Positions 31,344-38,251 of a DNA stretch of 64,000 nucleotides are shown in pieces. Within the stretch, counting starts at the first letter, position 1. Each line of letters starts with the position of its first letter. The DNA lies in contig NZ_CP022989.1 in assembly GCF_002278075.1 (NCBI RefSeq), forward strand, positions 2,170,001-2,234,000, written 5' to 3'. The position numbers and the translations under genes are program-made. Under the pieces are notes generated by a model. That model did no database searches and was not told the DNA's origin. It was given only the letters and a program-made list of their open reading frames with translations. The DNA is from Paraburkholderia aromaticivorans (GTDB lineage Bacteria; Pseudomonadota; Gammaproteobacteria; Burkholderiales; Burkholderiaceae).

Positions 31344-32780
31344 TCAGAATGTATAGGGAAACCGCACGCCGACCACGAAGTTCGGCGCGTCGGGCGTCAA
31401 GCCCACGGAGACCGAGCCGTTGATGGTCAGGTGCTTGTTCACGACGTGATTCAGGCCAAAATTCAGCGCCGCGGCGGTGGTTTCGCTGCCCGGCACCTTT
31501 TCGTATGAGCCCCCCGGCGCGCGCGTCTTCGATTCGGGTTCGAGCGCCATCGTGTACGAGATGCTCGCCGAGTCCTTGTCGGAGAACGCGAGCGCCACGC
31601 CGCCGCCGAACTGCACGATGTCGCCGAGCTTGACCGTCGCCGGCTGGGTTTGTCCCTGCACCGACGAAATGTCCGCGAACGAGCGCGCAATGTTGTAGGT
31701 GTACGAAAGGCTGCCGAACAGCACGACCGGGTCGTAGGTCTTCAGCAGCGAGACACCGGCCGTGATGTTCCAGAAACCGGTGCCGGTGGGCAGCTTGCTC
31801 GGCGCCACCAGATTGGTGTTGTTGGCGTCCACCTGCACCAGCTTCAGGCCGAACGGCGAGGTGCCGGTCGGCGCCTTGATGCGCAGACTGCCGACCACGT
31901 CCGGCAGGCTGTTGGTCTCCTTCAGGAACTGGTAGTAAAGCCCGAAGTTGACGTCGCCGATATTGCTGCTGTTCACCGCCGCGTCCGACATCGTGCTCGC
32001 CGCGCCGCCCGCGCCGCCCACAATGAAGTTGCTATGCCGGTAGATGTACGGCACGTCGACGTCGATGCTCATACGGTCGGTCAGGCCGTAGCGTGTATCG
32101 AGATCGGCCATCACCTGGTGCGACTTGGTCTCGCCGAGGTTGATGTTGCCGAGGAAAATCGCGTCGAGCGCGAGGAAGCCCGACAACTGCAACTGGCGGC
32201 GATCGTAGTAGGTGTCGCTGATACCCCAGTCCATCGTCAGCTTGTGGTCGAAGAGCGGGGCGTGCTCGCGCTGCACCACCGCTTCTTCGGCCTGCGTGCG
32301 CACCGGTTCGGCCGCCTTCTGCGTCTGGCCGATGGCGCCGCTGCCGTCGGTCGCGGACGGCAGGCCGCCCGCGCTGCCGCTGTCGGGCGGCGGCGGATAG
32401 ACGGGCACGCCGGTCGCCGTGCCGGTATTGCCGCCGGGCGCGGGCGCGCCCGGATTGATCTGGGCGAGCGGCGGCAACGGCATCGACAGGCCGTCGGCGC
32501 CGGGTCGTTCCGCCACGGCTTCGCTGCCGGCCGGCGCGCCGGCGCCCGGTATGCCGCGGCCGCGTTGCGCCATCTCCAGATTGGTCACCTGGCGCTCGAG
32601 AGAATGAATCTGCCGCTGCTGCTCGTCGACGACCCGCATCAACGTATTCAGACGTTCTTCTAGCGATTGTCCGGCGAGCGCCTGCGCGCCCGCCCCTTGG
32701 GAAAGTGCGAATAGCATCACGGCGGCCGGAATGGCCGCCAGTGCCATGCGCGGCACTTTTTTCGATGAAAGATTATTCAT
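31344..32780 (-). CDS. fapF: FapF-like outer-membrane beta-barrel protein with N-terminal coiled coil
   Basis: 478 residues from the ATG at 32780; a longer in-frame start is not needed. Signal peptide 1-32 (GAGAQ), a coiled coil at about 39-73 with heptads (LEERLNTLMRVV, LERQVTNLEM), a Pro/Gly linker at ~74-165, then a C-terminal barrel that ends in aromatic RFPYTF, as outer-membrane proteins do. Pseudomonas FapF has the same plan: a trimeric coiled coil, a plug and a 12-strand pore that secretes Fap subunits. Placement after the C39 peptidase and the FapE-like gene supports this. A phenol-degradation MetA-like porin is the alternative family name. Confidence 0.8.
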   Translation of the reverse strand: MNNLSSKKVPRMALAAIPAAVMLFALSQGAGAQALAGQSLEERLNTLMRVVDEQQRQIHSLERQVTNLEMAQRGRGIPGAGAPAGSEAVAERPGADGLSMPLPPLAQINPGAPAPGGNTGTATGVPVYPPPPDSGSAGGLPSATDGSGAIGQTQKAAEPVRTQAEEAVVQREHAPLFDHKLTMDWGISDTYYDRRQLQLSGFLALDAIFLGNINLGETKSHQVMADLDTRYGLTDRMSIDVDVPYIYRHSNFIVGGAGGAASTMSDAAVNSSNIGDVNFGLYYQFLKETNSLPDVVGSLRIKAPTGTSPFGLKLVQVDANNTNLVAPSKLPTGTGFWNITAGVSLLKTYDPVVLFGSLSYTYNIARSFADISSVQGQTQPATVKLGDIVQFGGGVALAFSDKDSASISYTMALEPESKTRAPGGSYEKVPGSETTAAALNFGLNHVVNKHLTINGSVSVGLTPDAPNFVVGVRFPYTF

Positions 32781-32912
32781 TTGTGTTCCCCCGGTGTTTC
32801 CGGCCGCGCGTCGCCCGTCTCCCGTCTCCGGTCCCATGCAGCAGGGTGGCTGACGGCGTGCGGCCTTATCTGTACTGCTCTTGCTGCACTCGGCGGGTGG
32901 CGGCCCGCATGC

Positions 32913-33740
32913 TTATCTCCTGTTTTGCAGAGCTTGTAGAACGCCTAACTGACGAAGCATGGCGGCCGACATTTGCTGCGTCTGCAAATGCAGCTGCAAT
33001 GCGTTGACGGCTTGCTGGCTATTGCCCGCGATCTGCAGCAACTGGGCGATTTGCCCGTTGCCGGGTGCGATGGTCTGGGTGGCGAGTCCAGCCGGCGTCT
33101 GCAGCGCGACACGGATGCCGTCGCTGCCGAACGAGATGCCGGCTTTGACGGAGCCGGTCGAATTGCTGGCCGCGGCTGACGGGGCATTGGCGGTGCCCGC
33201 GAGCATCGCGGCGTTGTTGTTGAAATCGATGAGCGCGGAGTTGATGCCGCTGTTACGGTCGCCGGCCACCTGAGTGACTTGCGACACACCGTTGACCGAA
33301 ATGCTCTGGCCTCCGTTGACCTGGGCATTGGGATTGGCCCCGGCGTTATTGGCATTGGTGTGACTGCCGGGGCCGCCGCCGCTCACGCTCGCCAGCGTGC
33401 TGACGGCGCTGGTCGTCTGTCCGGACGCGTTCTGTGCGGCGCTGAGCGTGCCCTGGGCGAGCGCGGTCACGCCGTTGGGCAGATGCCATTGCGAAATGAC
33501 GTTCAGAACGAAGCCGGAGATCATCGTGCCGCCGGCATATTTGCCGGTCTGGCCGGCGAGGACATCGTCGTCCACCAGTTGCACCTTGACGGTGGCGGAA
33601 CCGATGTCGTGAGACGCGAGAGGTTCAGGCGCCGGCGCGGAGCCGGCGCCTGATGCTGCCTGGGCGCTGCCGCCTGGTCCGCTCAAGCCGCACATCATCG
33701 TGCAGATCGCGAACCCGAGCTGGGTGAGGTGTTGCTTCAT
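32913..33740 (-). CDS. Secreted FapE-like protein
   Basis: 275 residues with a signal peptide (about 1-28, SAQA). Residues 58-71 read DDDVLAGQTGKYAGG, similar to a stretch in the first operon gene. The middle is Asn/Gly/Ser-rich with QVNGGQSISVNGVSQV, resembling one amyloid-type strand pair. The C-terminus (about 230-275) is a Gln/Leu-rich amphipathic helix. It lies 6 bases after the C39 peptidase gene, the position of fapE in Pseudomonas. FapE proteins there are minor fibre components with a C-terminal CxxC; that CxxC is absent here, so the assignment rests on position and composition. Confidence 0.6.
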   Translation of the reverse strand: MKQHLTQLGFAICTMMCGLSGPGGSAQAASGAGSAPAPEPLASHDIGSATVKVQLVDDDVLAGQTGKYAGGTMISGFVLNVISQWHLPNGVTALAQGTLSAAQNASGQTTSAVSTLASVSGGGPGSHTNANNAGANPNAQVNGGQSISVNGVSQVTQVAGDRNSGINSALIDFNNNAAMLAGTANAPSAAASNSTGSVKAGISFGSDGIRVALQTPAGLATQTIAPGNGQIAQLLQIAGNSQQAVNALQLHLQTQQMSAAMLRQLGVLQALQNRR

Positions 33741-33746
33741 GGTGGT

Positions 33747-34460
33747 TCAGAACAGGTCTGCCTTGATCAAGCCGTACTCGACGAAGGGAGTCGCGGCCGT
33801 GCCGTTGGCCAGCGCGTTGGCGCGCAGCTTGAGCGCGAGCGACTCGTTGTCCTGCAAGAGCGGGGAATCCTCCCTGAAGGGTTTGCCGAGGACCGCGAAT
33901 ACCAGGCCGTTCCAGGTCCGGATGAAGTCCTCTTCGAGCACGATGCGATTGCCGAGCGCCGGATCCGCGATGAACACGCGGCCATCCTGGGCATGCTTGA
34001 CGATCACGAAATGCTCGTACCCGTCGATGTTCATGAGAACCATCACGGGAATCTGCAAGTGTTGGAGCGCGTTGGCGTTGACCCGGAAGCCGCGGCCGCG
34101 CAAACCGACGGTCTCGACGAATTTCTTCATGTCGAGCATGGAGAAGCCATTCTTGACAACCACTTCGGGCGTGGAGAACACCATCATCCGGCGAATCAGT
34201 TCGGTCTCCGGAATGTCGATGCCATAGCCGTACTTGAGGAGCGTAGCGAGCGCCGCCGCACCGCAGCTGTAATCGAACTGCTGATTGACGATGTGGCTGT
34301 AGCGGATGTCCTTCATCGAGCGCACCGTCTTTTTCAACGGAACGCCCGCCAGCGTGGATGTGTCGATGCTCGCCTGTGCGCAACTCTGGCCCGCGCACAG
34401 CGTGCAGCCTGCCAGCGCTACAGCGAACCGTAGCGCCGGGAATCCCTTGAACCCGGACAT
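33747..34460 (-). CDS. fapD: Secreted C39-family cysteine peptidase (FapD-like)
   Basis: 237 residues with a signal peptide (about 1-30). The C39 active site is complete: Q60 for the oxyanion hole and C66 in QQFDYSCGAAAL, H150 in GYEHFVIV and D166 in IADPALG. C39 peptidases normally cut after double glycine inside ABC exporters; here the domain is alone and exported, as in Pseudomonas FapD, which is needed for fibre secretion. The natural substrate is unproven; see the shared motif in the first operon gene and the FapE-like protein. Confidence 0.88.
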   Translation of the reverse strand: MSGFKGFPALRFAVALAGCTLCAGQSCAQASIDTSTLAGVPLKKTVRSMKDIRYSHIVNQQFDYSCGAAALATLLKYGYGIDIPETELIRRMMVFSTPEVVVKNGFSMLDMKKFVETVGLRGRGFRVNANALQHLQIPVMVLMNIDGYEHFVIVKHAQDGRVFIADPALGNRIVLEEDFIRTWNGLVFAVLGKPFREDSPLLQDNESLALKLRANALANGTAATPFVEYGLIKADLF

Positions 34461-34480
34461 GCTGGTCTCCTGCTCTATAC

Positions 34481-34510
34481 GCGCCGGCCGCTGCGTATGG
34501 CGGCCGGCGC
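34481..34510 (-). other. Strong hairpin between the fapC-like and fapD-like genes
   Basis: Eleven perfect G/C-only pairs (34481-34491 with 34500-34510) around an 8-base loop, about 45 bases past the fapC-like stop. No T-tract follows on the minus strand, so it is more likely an mRNA-stabilising or partial-attenuation element than a terminator. Confidence 0.6.
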
Positions 34511-34554
34511 GCCTCCCCCTGACTGCCTGCTGGCTTCTGATGCCTGCTGCCGGC

Positions 34555-35946
34555 TTAGTGGCCGCTGTTCAGCGCGGCGATCGCGAGGCCGTTGTGCTGC
34601 AGGTTGCCCGCGCCGCCCGCGATGTTCACGCCGATGTTGCCGGACGCGTTGGCGAGCGAGTTGGCGCCCAGCATCGCGGTGCCCTGGAATTGACCCGTGA
34701 CCGTCATGCCGGCGGTTTGCGAGTTGTCATCCGTGGCGACCATCGCCGTGGTCAGCGCATTGCCCGGCTTGGTGGTCGTCACTGCACCGGCGAGGCTGTT
34801 GTTCTGCACGTTGCCGATACCCGAGGCGACGTTCACCCCGACGTTGCCCGTCACACCCGACAGCGAGCCATCCCCGATCGACGCGTTCAGATTGAAGTTG
34901 TTGATCCTCGCGCTGCCACCGGTCGATTGCGTATTGAAGATCTGCGCGTTGCCGAACACGTTGCCGATATCGACCGAGGCCAGCGACACGTCGTTGCTTT
35001 GCGCGTTGCTGATACCTTCCGCGATGTTGATGCCCAGGTTGCCCGAGACGCCGTTGGCCGCATTGGCGCCGGTCGTGGCGTTCAGCGTGCCGGCTGTTTG
35101 CGTGTTGATGTGCTGCGTCACGGAGCCCCTCGTGGATACGTCCGTCGTGGCAAGGCTCGCGTCGATGCCGAATGCCGCGGCGTAGGCGTCGGTGGAGGAC
35201 GTCCGGCTGGTCCGGTAGCCCGACGACTGTTCGCCGACCGCGGCGAAGCCCGACCCTTCGCTGGCCTTGTAGCCCCATACCTTGCCCTGTCCGGATGCCT
35301 CCGTTGCCTCGAAGCCGCCGGCAAGGCTCGATTTGTTGGCGTAGCTCGATTCGCTGTAGCCGGCCTGCAATCCACCGGCGGCATGGAACGTCCCGGCGCC
35401 GAAGAACGGTGTGTTGAAGGCCGCATAGTTGTAGCTGCCGCCGATCGAGCCGCCGGCCGCGAGATGGCCGCCTGAGTTCTGGCTGGTATGCGAGAAGCTG
35501 CCCGCGATCCCCGCTGCCTGCTGGCTGGTCTGATAGCCGCCGCCCGCGACGGTGGCGCTCTGGCTGCCGTACACATAGCCGCCCGATGCCTGATAGCCCT
35601 GCGCGCCGACCGACGACTGCGAGTGGCTTTGCGATGCCATCGCGAAGACCGAGCCGCCGCCCTTGATCGACGAAGCGTGGTTGTTGTAGGTGGTGGTCAC
35701 GCGGCCGGTCGTATAGCTCTGCGCCGGCGCGTTGAGCGTAGCGTTGACGTTGACTGTCTGGTTGTTGTTGATCACCGCGCCCGCCGTGCTGGACACGTGC
35801 ACGCAGCCGAACAGGCCGACCAGACCTTCGACGCCGACCGCTTCGCCGACCAGGGTGGCATTGAACAGGTAGGCCTTTTGCGGTGCGGCAAACGCGCTGC
35901 CGGATGCGGCAACGAGAACGGCTGCGGCAATAAGAGTGCGCTTCAT
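34555..35946 (-). CDS. fapC: FapC-like secreted amyloid-repeat protein (probable main fibre subunit)
   Basis: 463 residues. Signal peptide 1-20 (SAFA). Residues ~90-290 are Gly/Ser/Ala/Tyr-rich with a loose repeat of SxxxGxxA type. Three clear repeats follow near 298-327, 363-390 and 433-460: SGNLGINIAEGISNAQSN, TGNVGVNVASGIGNVQNN and SGNIGVNIAGGAGNLQHN, spaced about 65 and 70 residues apart. This is the repeat number and consensus of Pseudomonas FapC, where they form the amyloid core. One cysteine (C48) is present. It follows the fapB-like gene by 25 bases and is the largest secreted cargo of the operon. Confidence 0.8.
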   Translation of the reverse strand: MKRTLIAAAVLVAASGSAFAAPQKAYLFNATLVGEAVGVEGLVGLFGCVHVSSTAGAVINNNQTVNVNATLNAPAQSYTTGRVTTTYNNHASSIKGGGSVFAMASQSHSQSSVGAQGYQASGGYVYGSQSATVAGGGYQTSQQAAGIAGSFSHTSQNSGGHLAAGGSIGGSYNYAAFNTPFFGAGTFHAAGGLQAGYSESSYANKSSLAGGFEATEASGQGKVWGYKASEGSGFAAVGEQSSGYRTSRTSSTDAYAAAFGIDASLATTDVSTRGSVTQHINTQTAGTLNATTGANAANGVSGNLGINIAEGISNAQSNDVSLASVDIGNVFGNAQIFNTQSTGGSARINNFNLNASIGDGSLSGVTGNVGVNVASGIGNVQNNSLAGAVTTTKPGNALTTAMVATDDNSQTAGMTVTGQFQGTAMLGANSLANASGNIGVNIAGGAGNLQHNGLAIAALNSGH

Positions 35947-35971
35947 GATTCGCTCCGATACTTAAGTGTGG

Positions 35972-36610
35972 TCAGTTAAAAAAAGTGCCCGCCGGGGGAC
36001 GGAGCACAAAACTGTTTGCCGTGGCATTACCGGCGCCGGCCGTCTGGTTGATCTGCACGATCCCGTTGACGTTCTTGAAGGCATCGCTGGAAATGTTTGC
36101 CTCGCGAACCCCACGAACCCCGATGGATTGACCCAGACCGCCGTTTTTCGGGGCCGTCGCGGATAGCTCCCCATCCGAAACGGTCTCGACTCCGAGCGCC
36201 GCAGTGCCCAATTGGGTGCTGTTGCGCTGCAGATTCCCTGCTCCGGCGGACTGGTTCACCAGCACCGCACCGGATGAATTCGAAAAAGCATTGGCTTCGA
36301 TCGAAGCCCGCGCGCTCGTGACCTTCGCGGCCACGGCGGCGCTCTGCACGCTGGCGTTGCCGTTGTCGGCCGCGCCGCCGTTCGACACCGTGATCTGATT
36401 GGCCTGCGCGTTGTTCAGACCGGCCGCTTCGTTGACCGCGAACGCGCCCGTGACGCCGGCGGCCGCGCCGTTGGCGATGGTCGAGGTGGCGCCGAGCGTC
36501 GGCACCGATTGCGCATGGGCGTGACTCGCCACCAGCGCGGCACCGCCGATGCAGACGCACAGCGCCGCATGCAGCGAATGCAGCTTGAGCGGGCTCATGA
36601 GCGGGTTCAT
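35972..36610 (-). CDS. fapB: FapB-like secreted amyloid-repeat protein (probable nucleator)
   Basis: 212 residues with a signal peptide ending near AHAQ (residue ~34). Three repeats of the same kind as in the next gene occur near 52-74 (GAFAVNEAAGLNNAQAN), 111-135 (GAVLVNQSAGAGNLQRN) and 180-203 (GIVQINQTAGAGNATAN). In Pseudomonas the smaller three-repeat protein FapB nucleates FapC. Its ATG overlaps the stop of the preceding gene (ATGA), indicating translational coupling. Confidence 0.72.
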   Translation of the reverse strand: MNPLMSPLKLHSLHAALCVCIGGAALVASHAHAQSVPTLGATSTIANGAAAGVTGAFAVNEAAGLNNAQANQITVSNGGAADNGNASVQSAAVAAKVTSARASIEANAFSNSSGAVLVNQSAGAGNLQRNSTQLGTAALGVETVSDGELSATAPKNGGLGQSIGVRGVREANISSDAFKNVNGIVQINQTAGAGNATANSFVLRPPAGTFFN

Positions 36611-37134
36611 TTCAGACCGCCGAGCGCGCCGGTCAGCGCATTCGATAGCGGCGCCAGCGCGCCCGTCACCGACGAGGTGATAGTCCCGCCGATGCCCGGA
36701 GCCGGCAGGCCGATGCCGCCGGAATTCAGCGCCACGTTGTTGCCGGTCGCCTTGCCGCTGAGGATCTGCGTGACAGCCTGCATGCCGGTGCCGCCGAGCA
36801 CGCCGCCGTCCGCCACGCCGCTGGACCCGTGCGCATTGGTCAGATCGGTGTCGCCCACGATCTGGGCGACCGCCGGATTGAACGAGTTGGCCGGGAAAGT
36901 GGTGGCGCGCACGGCGACCGGGTCCTGGCTTTTCGGCACCGGTATGAAAGCGTCGCGCGGCGTGATCGTGCGCTCGACGATGATGTCGCCAGGATTGACC
37001 GCCTGTTGCGCCAGGGCGTCGGCGGCAAAAGAGGCGCCAAGCAGACCGACGACGCTTGCCAGTGCCGCCGGCAGGAGGATGGCCGACGACACCCGCGACC
37101 TGAAGGCGTGCGGCGTCCGGATAGAGGTGGTCAT
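36607..37134 (-). CDS. Secreted protein of the Fap-like operon (possible FapA or minor subunit)
   Basis: 175 residues with a signal peptide (about 1-42, ALAQQ). The mature part begins with a basic/acidic segment (DIIVERTITPRDAFIPVPK) and ends Gly/Leu/Ala-rich. A stretch near 115-140 (MQAVTQILSGKATGNNVAL) weakly resembles one amyloid repeat of the next gene. I do not recognise a family. Its position before fapB would fit a FapA-type chaperone, which is inference. Confidence 0.6.
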   Translation of the reverse strand: MTTSIRTPHAFRSRVSSAILLPAALASVVGLLGASFAADALAQQAVNPGDIIVERTITPRDAFIPVPKSQDPVAVRATTFPANSFNPAVAQIVGDTDLTNAHGSSGVADGGVLGGTGMQAVTQILSGKATGNNVALNSGGIGLPAPGIGGTITSSVTGALAPLSNALTGALGGLK

Positions 37135-37167
37135 GTCGGTCCTTGCTTGCGTCTTGTTTTGTGTGCG

Positions 37168-37190
37168 GGCGGTGTGTTCGCTACACCGCC
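37168..37190 (-). other. Hairpin between the first two genes of the Fap-like operon
   Basis: An 8-bp stem (37168-37175 with 37183-37190) and 7-base loop lie in the 86-base gap. There is no T-run after it on the minus strand. It could protect or partly attenuate the transcript. Confidence 0.4.
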
Positions 37191-37220
37191 ACCCCTGTTT
37201 GCATCGCTAATCGGTTCGGG

Positions 37221-37715
37221 CTACTTTCTTTGGTAACTGGCGACGTTGCCCTGGGCCGCGCGCGCCGCGTCGACCGGGATCGGTAAAGGCGAGGGCGGGG
37301 CGATCTCGTCCCACAGCGTCACGCGGCCGCCGCCGCTGTTGCCGCGCATGAGCTGCGGCGTGCCGGCGCCCATCACCATGCCGAGCGCGCCGCCGCGTTG
37401 CCGCGAGAGCACCTGGTCGTCGAGAGAGAAATCGTTCATGGATGCACCATCGGCCGGAATGCTGAGCACGTTGGCGGCGAATTGGCGGGCGCCTGTGAAG
37501 GCGCGCGCTTTCGTATCGATGGAGGCGGCTCGCGTGAGCGTCGCGTCGGAGGAAGTGGCGGAACCGGCATCGGCGGATTCCGCCGGCGTGGCCGATAGTG
37601 CGGGTTCGGCGTCGTGCGCATTGGCGCCAAACGGCAGCATGGCCAGCGCGATCGCGGTGCAGAGGGCCGCGTATGGTGCAACGCGGCTCAGATCGATGCG
37701 GAAAACAGGTCGCAT
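37221..37715 (-). CDS. Secreted protein with double-glycine motif, first gene of the Fap-like operon
   Basis: 164 residues with a signal peptide (about 1-33, GANA). Residues 99-109 read DDQVLSRQRGG, which looks like the double-glycine leader end recognised by C39 peptidases, followed by ALGMVMGAG. A C39 peptidase is encoded downstream in the same operon. I do not recognise a family; FapA-like is possible from position. AAGGAG precedes the ATG, and a sigma-54 promoter ends about 28 bases upstream of it. Confidence 0.65.
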   Translation of the reverse strand: MRPVFRIDLSRVAPYAALCTAIALAMLPFGANAHDAEPALSATPAESADAGSATSSDATLTRAASIDTKARAFTGARQFAANVLSIPADGASMNDFSLDDQVLSRQRGGALGMVMGAGTPQLMRGNSGGGRVTLWDEIAPPSPLPIPVDAARAAQGNVASYQRK

Positions 37716-37742
37716 GATGTGTCTCCTTGGTGCACGGCATTT

Positions 37743-37758
37743 AGCGAAACGTGTGCCA
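37743..37758 (-). promoter_or_regulatory. Sigma-54 promoter of the Fap-like operon
   Basis: On the minus strand the sequence is TGGCACACGTTTCGCT: the GG and GC are separated by exactly 10 bases and only one base of the -12 TTGC differs. Transcription would begin near 37732, giving a leader of about 17 bases that contains the AAGGAG ribosome binding site. Confidence 0.75.
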
Positions 37759-37831
37759 TCGCGCGCAATCCATTGGTGGATCAGGACACGAAGCGAAACC
37801 TCGAAGCAATGATTGAGAAATTCGACAAAAA

Positions 37832-37849
37832 CGTTTCAGCGCTGAAACG
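37832..37849. promoter_or_regulatory. 18-bp perfect palindrome, candidate enhancer site
   Basis: CGTTTCAGCGCTGAAACG is fully self-complementary. Its centre is about 84 bases upstream of the -24 element, the normal distance for an enhancer-binding protein site. The two regulators flanking the operon are the obvious candidates to bind it. Confidence 0.65.
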
Positions 37850-38065
37850 ACAGGCAGGAAATACCTCTAATTTGTTAATCCGGGCGGTATGAACTACCTT
37901 CACGTCAACGTCAGGTAAAGCGCTTCCACTAATCTTTTATTCGTCGGCTGAATAATGTTTTTTGCTCGCAGAGCCTTGGTGCGTAAGGGGTACACGATTA
38001 AATTCGCATAACTGTTTTCCAAGCGGCGCGCGTATAGTAAGCTCTCGGAAAAGAGCTTCAGATTT

Positions 38066-38085
38066 AAAAAAGCCCGCTAACGGGC
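38066..38085 (-). terminator. Terminator-like hairpin on the minus strand with no known upstream gene
   Basis: On the minus strand GCCCG-N4-CGGGC is followed by TTTTTT. It would end a transcript coming from the interval 38086-38251, where no gene is seen, so it may mark a small RNA or block antisense transcription. Confidence 0.5.
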
Positions 38086-38191
38086 CGTCTCAAACACACA
38101 CACGCCGCTTTCTTGGGGATCAGCTGTCCGCACGGAATGGAATGGCCGTTCGGTTTTTGCTATTGCGCGAATCCCGAATGAGTCAGCGTGT

Positions 38192-38206
38192 CTGAATTCG
38201 GTTCAG
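38192..38206. promoter_or_regulatory. Everted TTCAG repeat before the divergent regulator
   Basis: CTGAA-N5-TTCAG lies 46 bases before the start at 38252. Its half-site TTCAG also forms the core of the palindrome at 37832-37849, so it could be an autoregulatory site. Confidence 0.3.
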
Positions 38207-38251
38207 GTGCGTGCGTCATCCTTAACGTTCGTTGACGAGAGGATCTGAATA

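Larger units (their letters stand above)
37716..38251. other. 536-base divergent control region of the Fap-like locus
   Basis: No gene was found here. It holds the sigma-54 promoter of the operon, an 18-bp palindrome, a hairpin AAGCTCT-N6-AGAGCTT at 38039-38058, a minus-oriented terminator-like hairpin at 38066-38085 and an everted TTCAG repeat at 38192-38206. TATAGT at 38033-38038 is a possible -10 for the regulator at 38252, which would give it a long leader. Confidence 0.7.

Noticed and set aside
37168..37190. True intrinsic terminator inside the Fap-like operon
   Set aside because: The stem is clear but no T-tract follows on the transcribed strand, and the genes run on in one direction with one coupled by ATGA overlap further on.
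38039..38251. A c-di-GMP riboswitch in the leader of the divergent regulator
   Set aside because: Hairpins are present, but I could not match the conserved GEMM core or its tetraloop receptor. A covariance-model search would be needed to reopen this.
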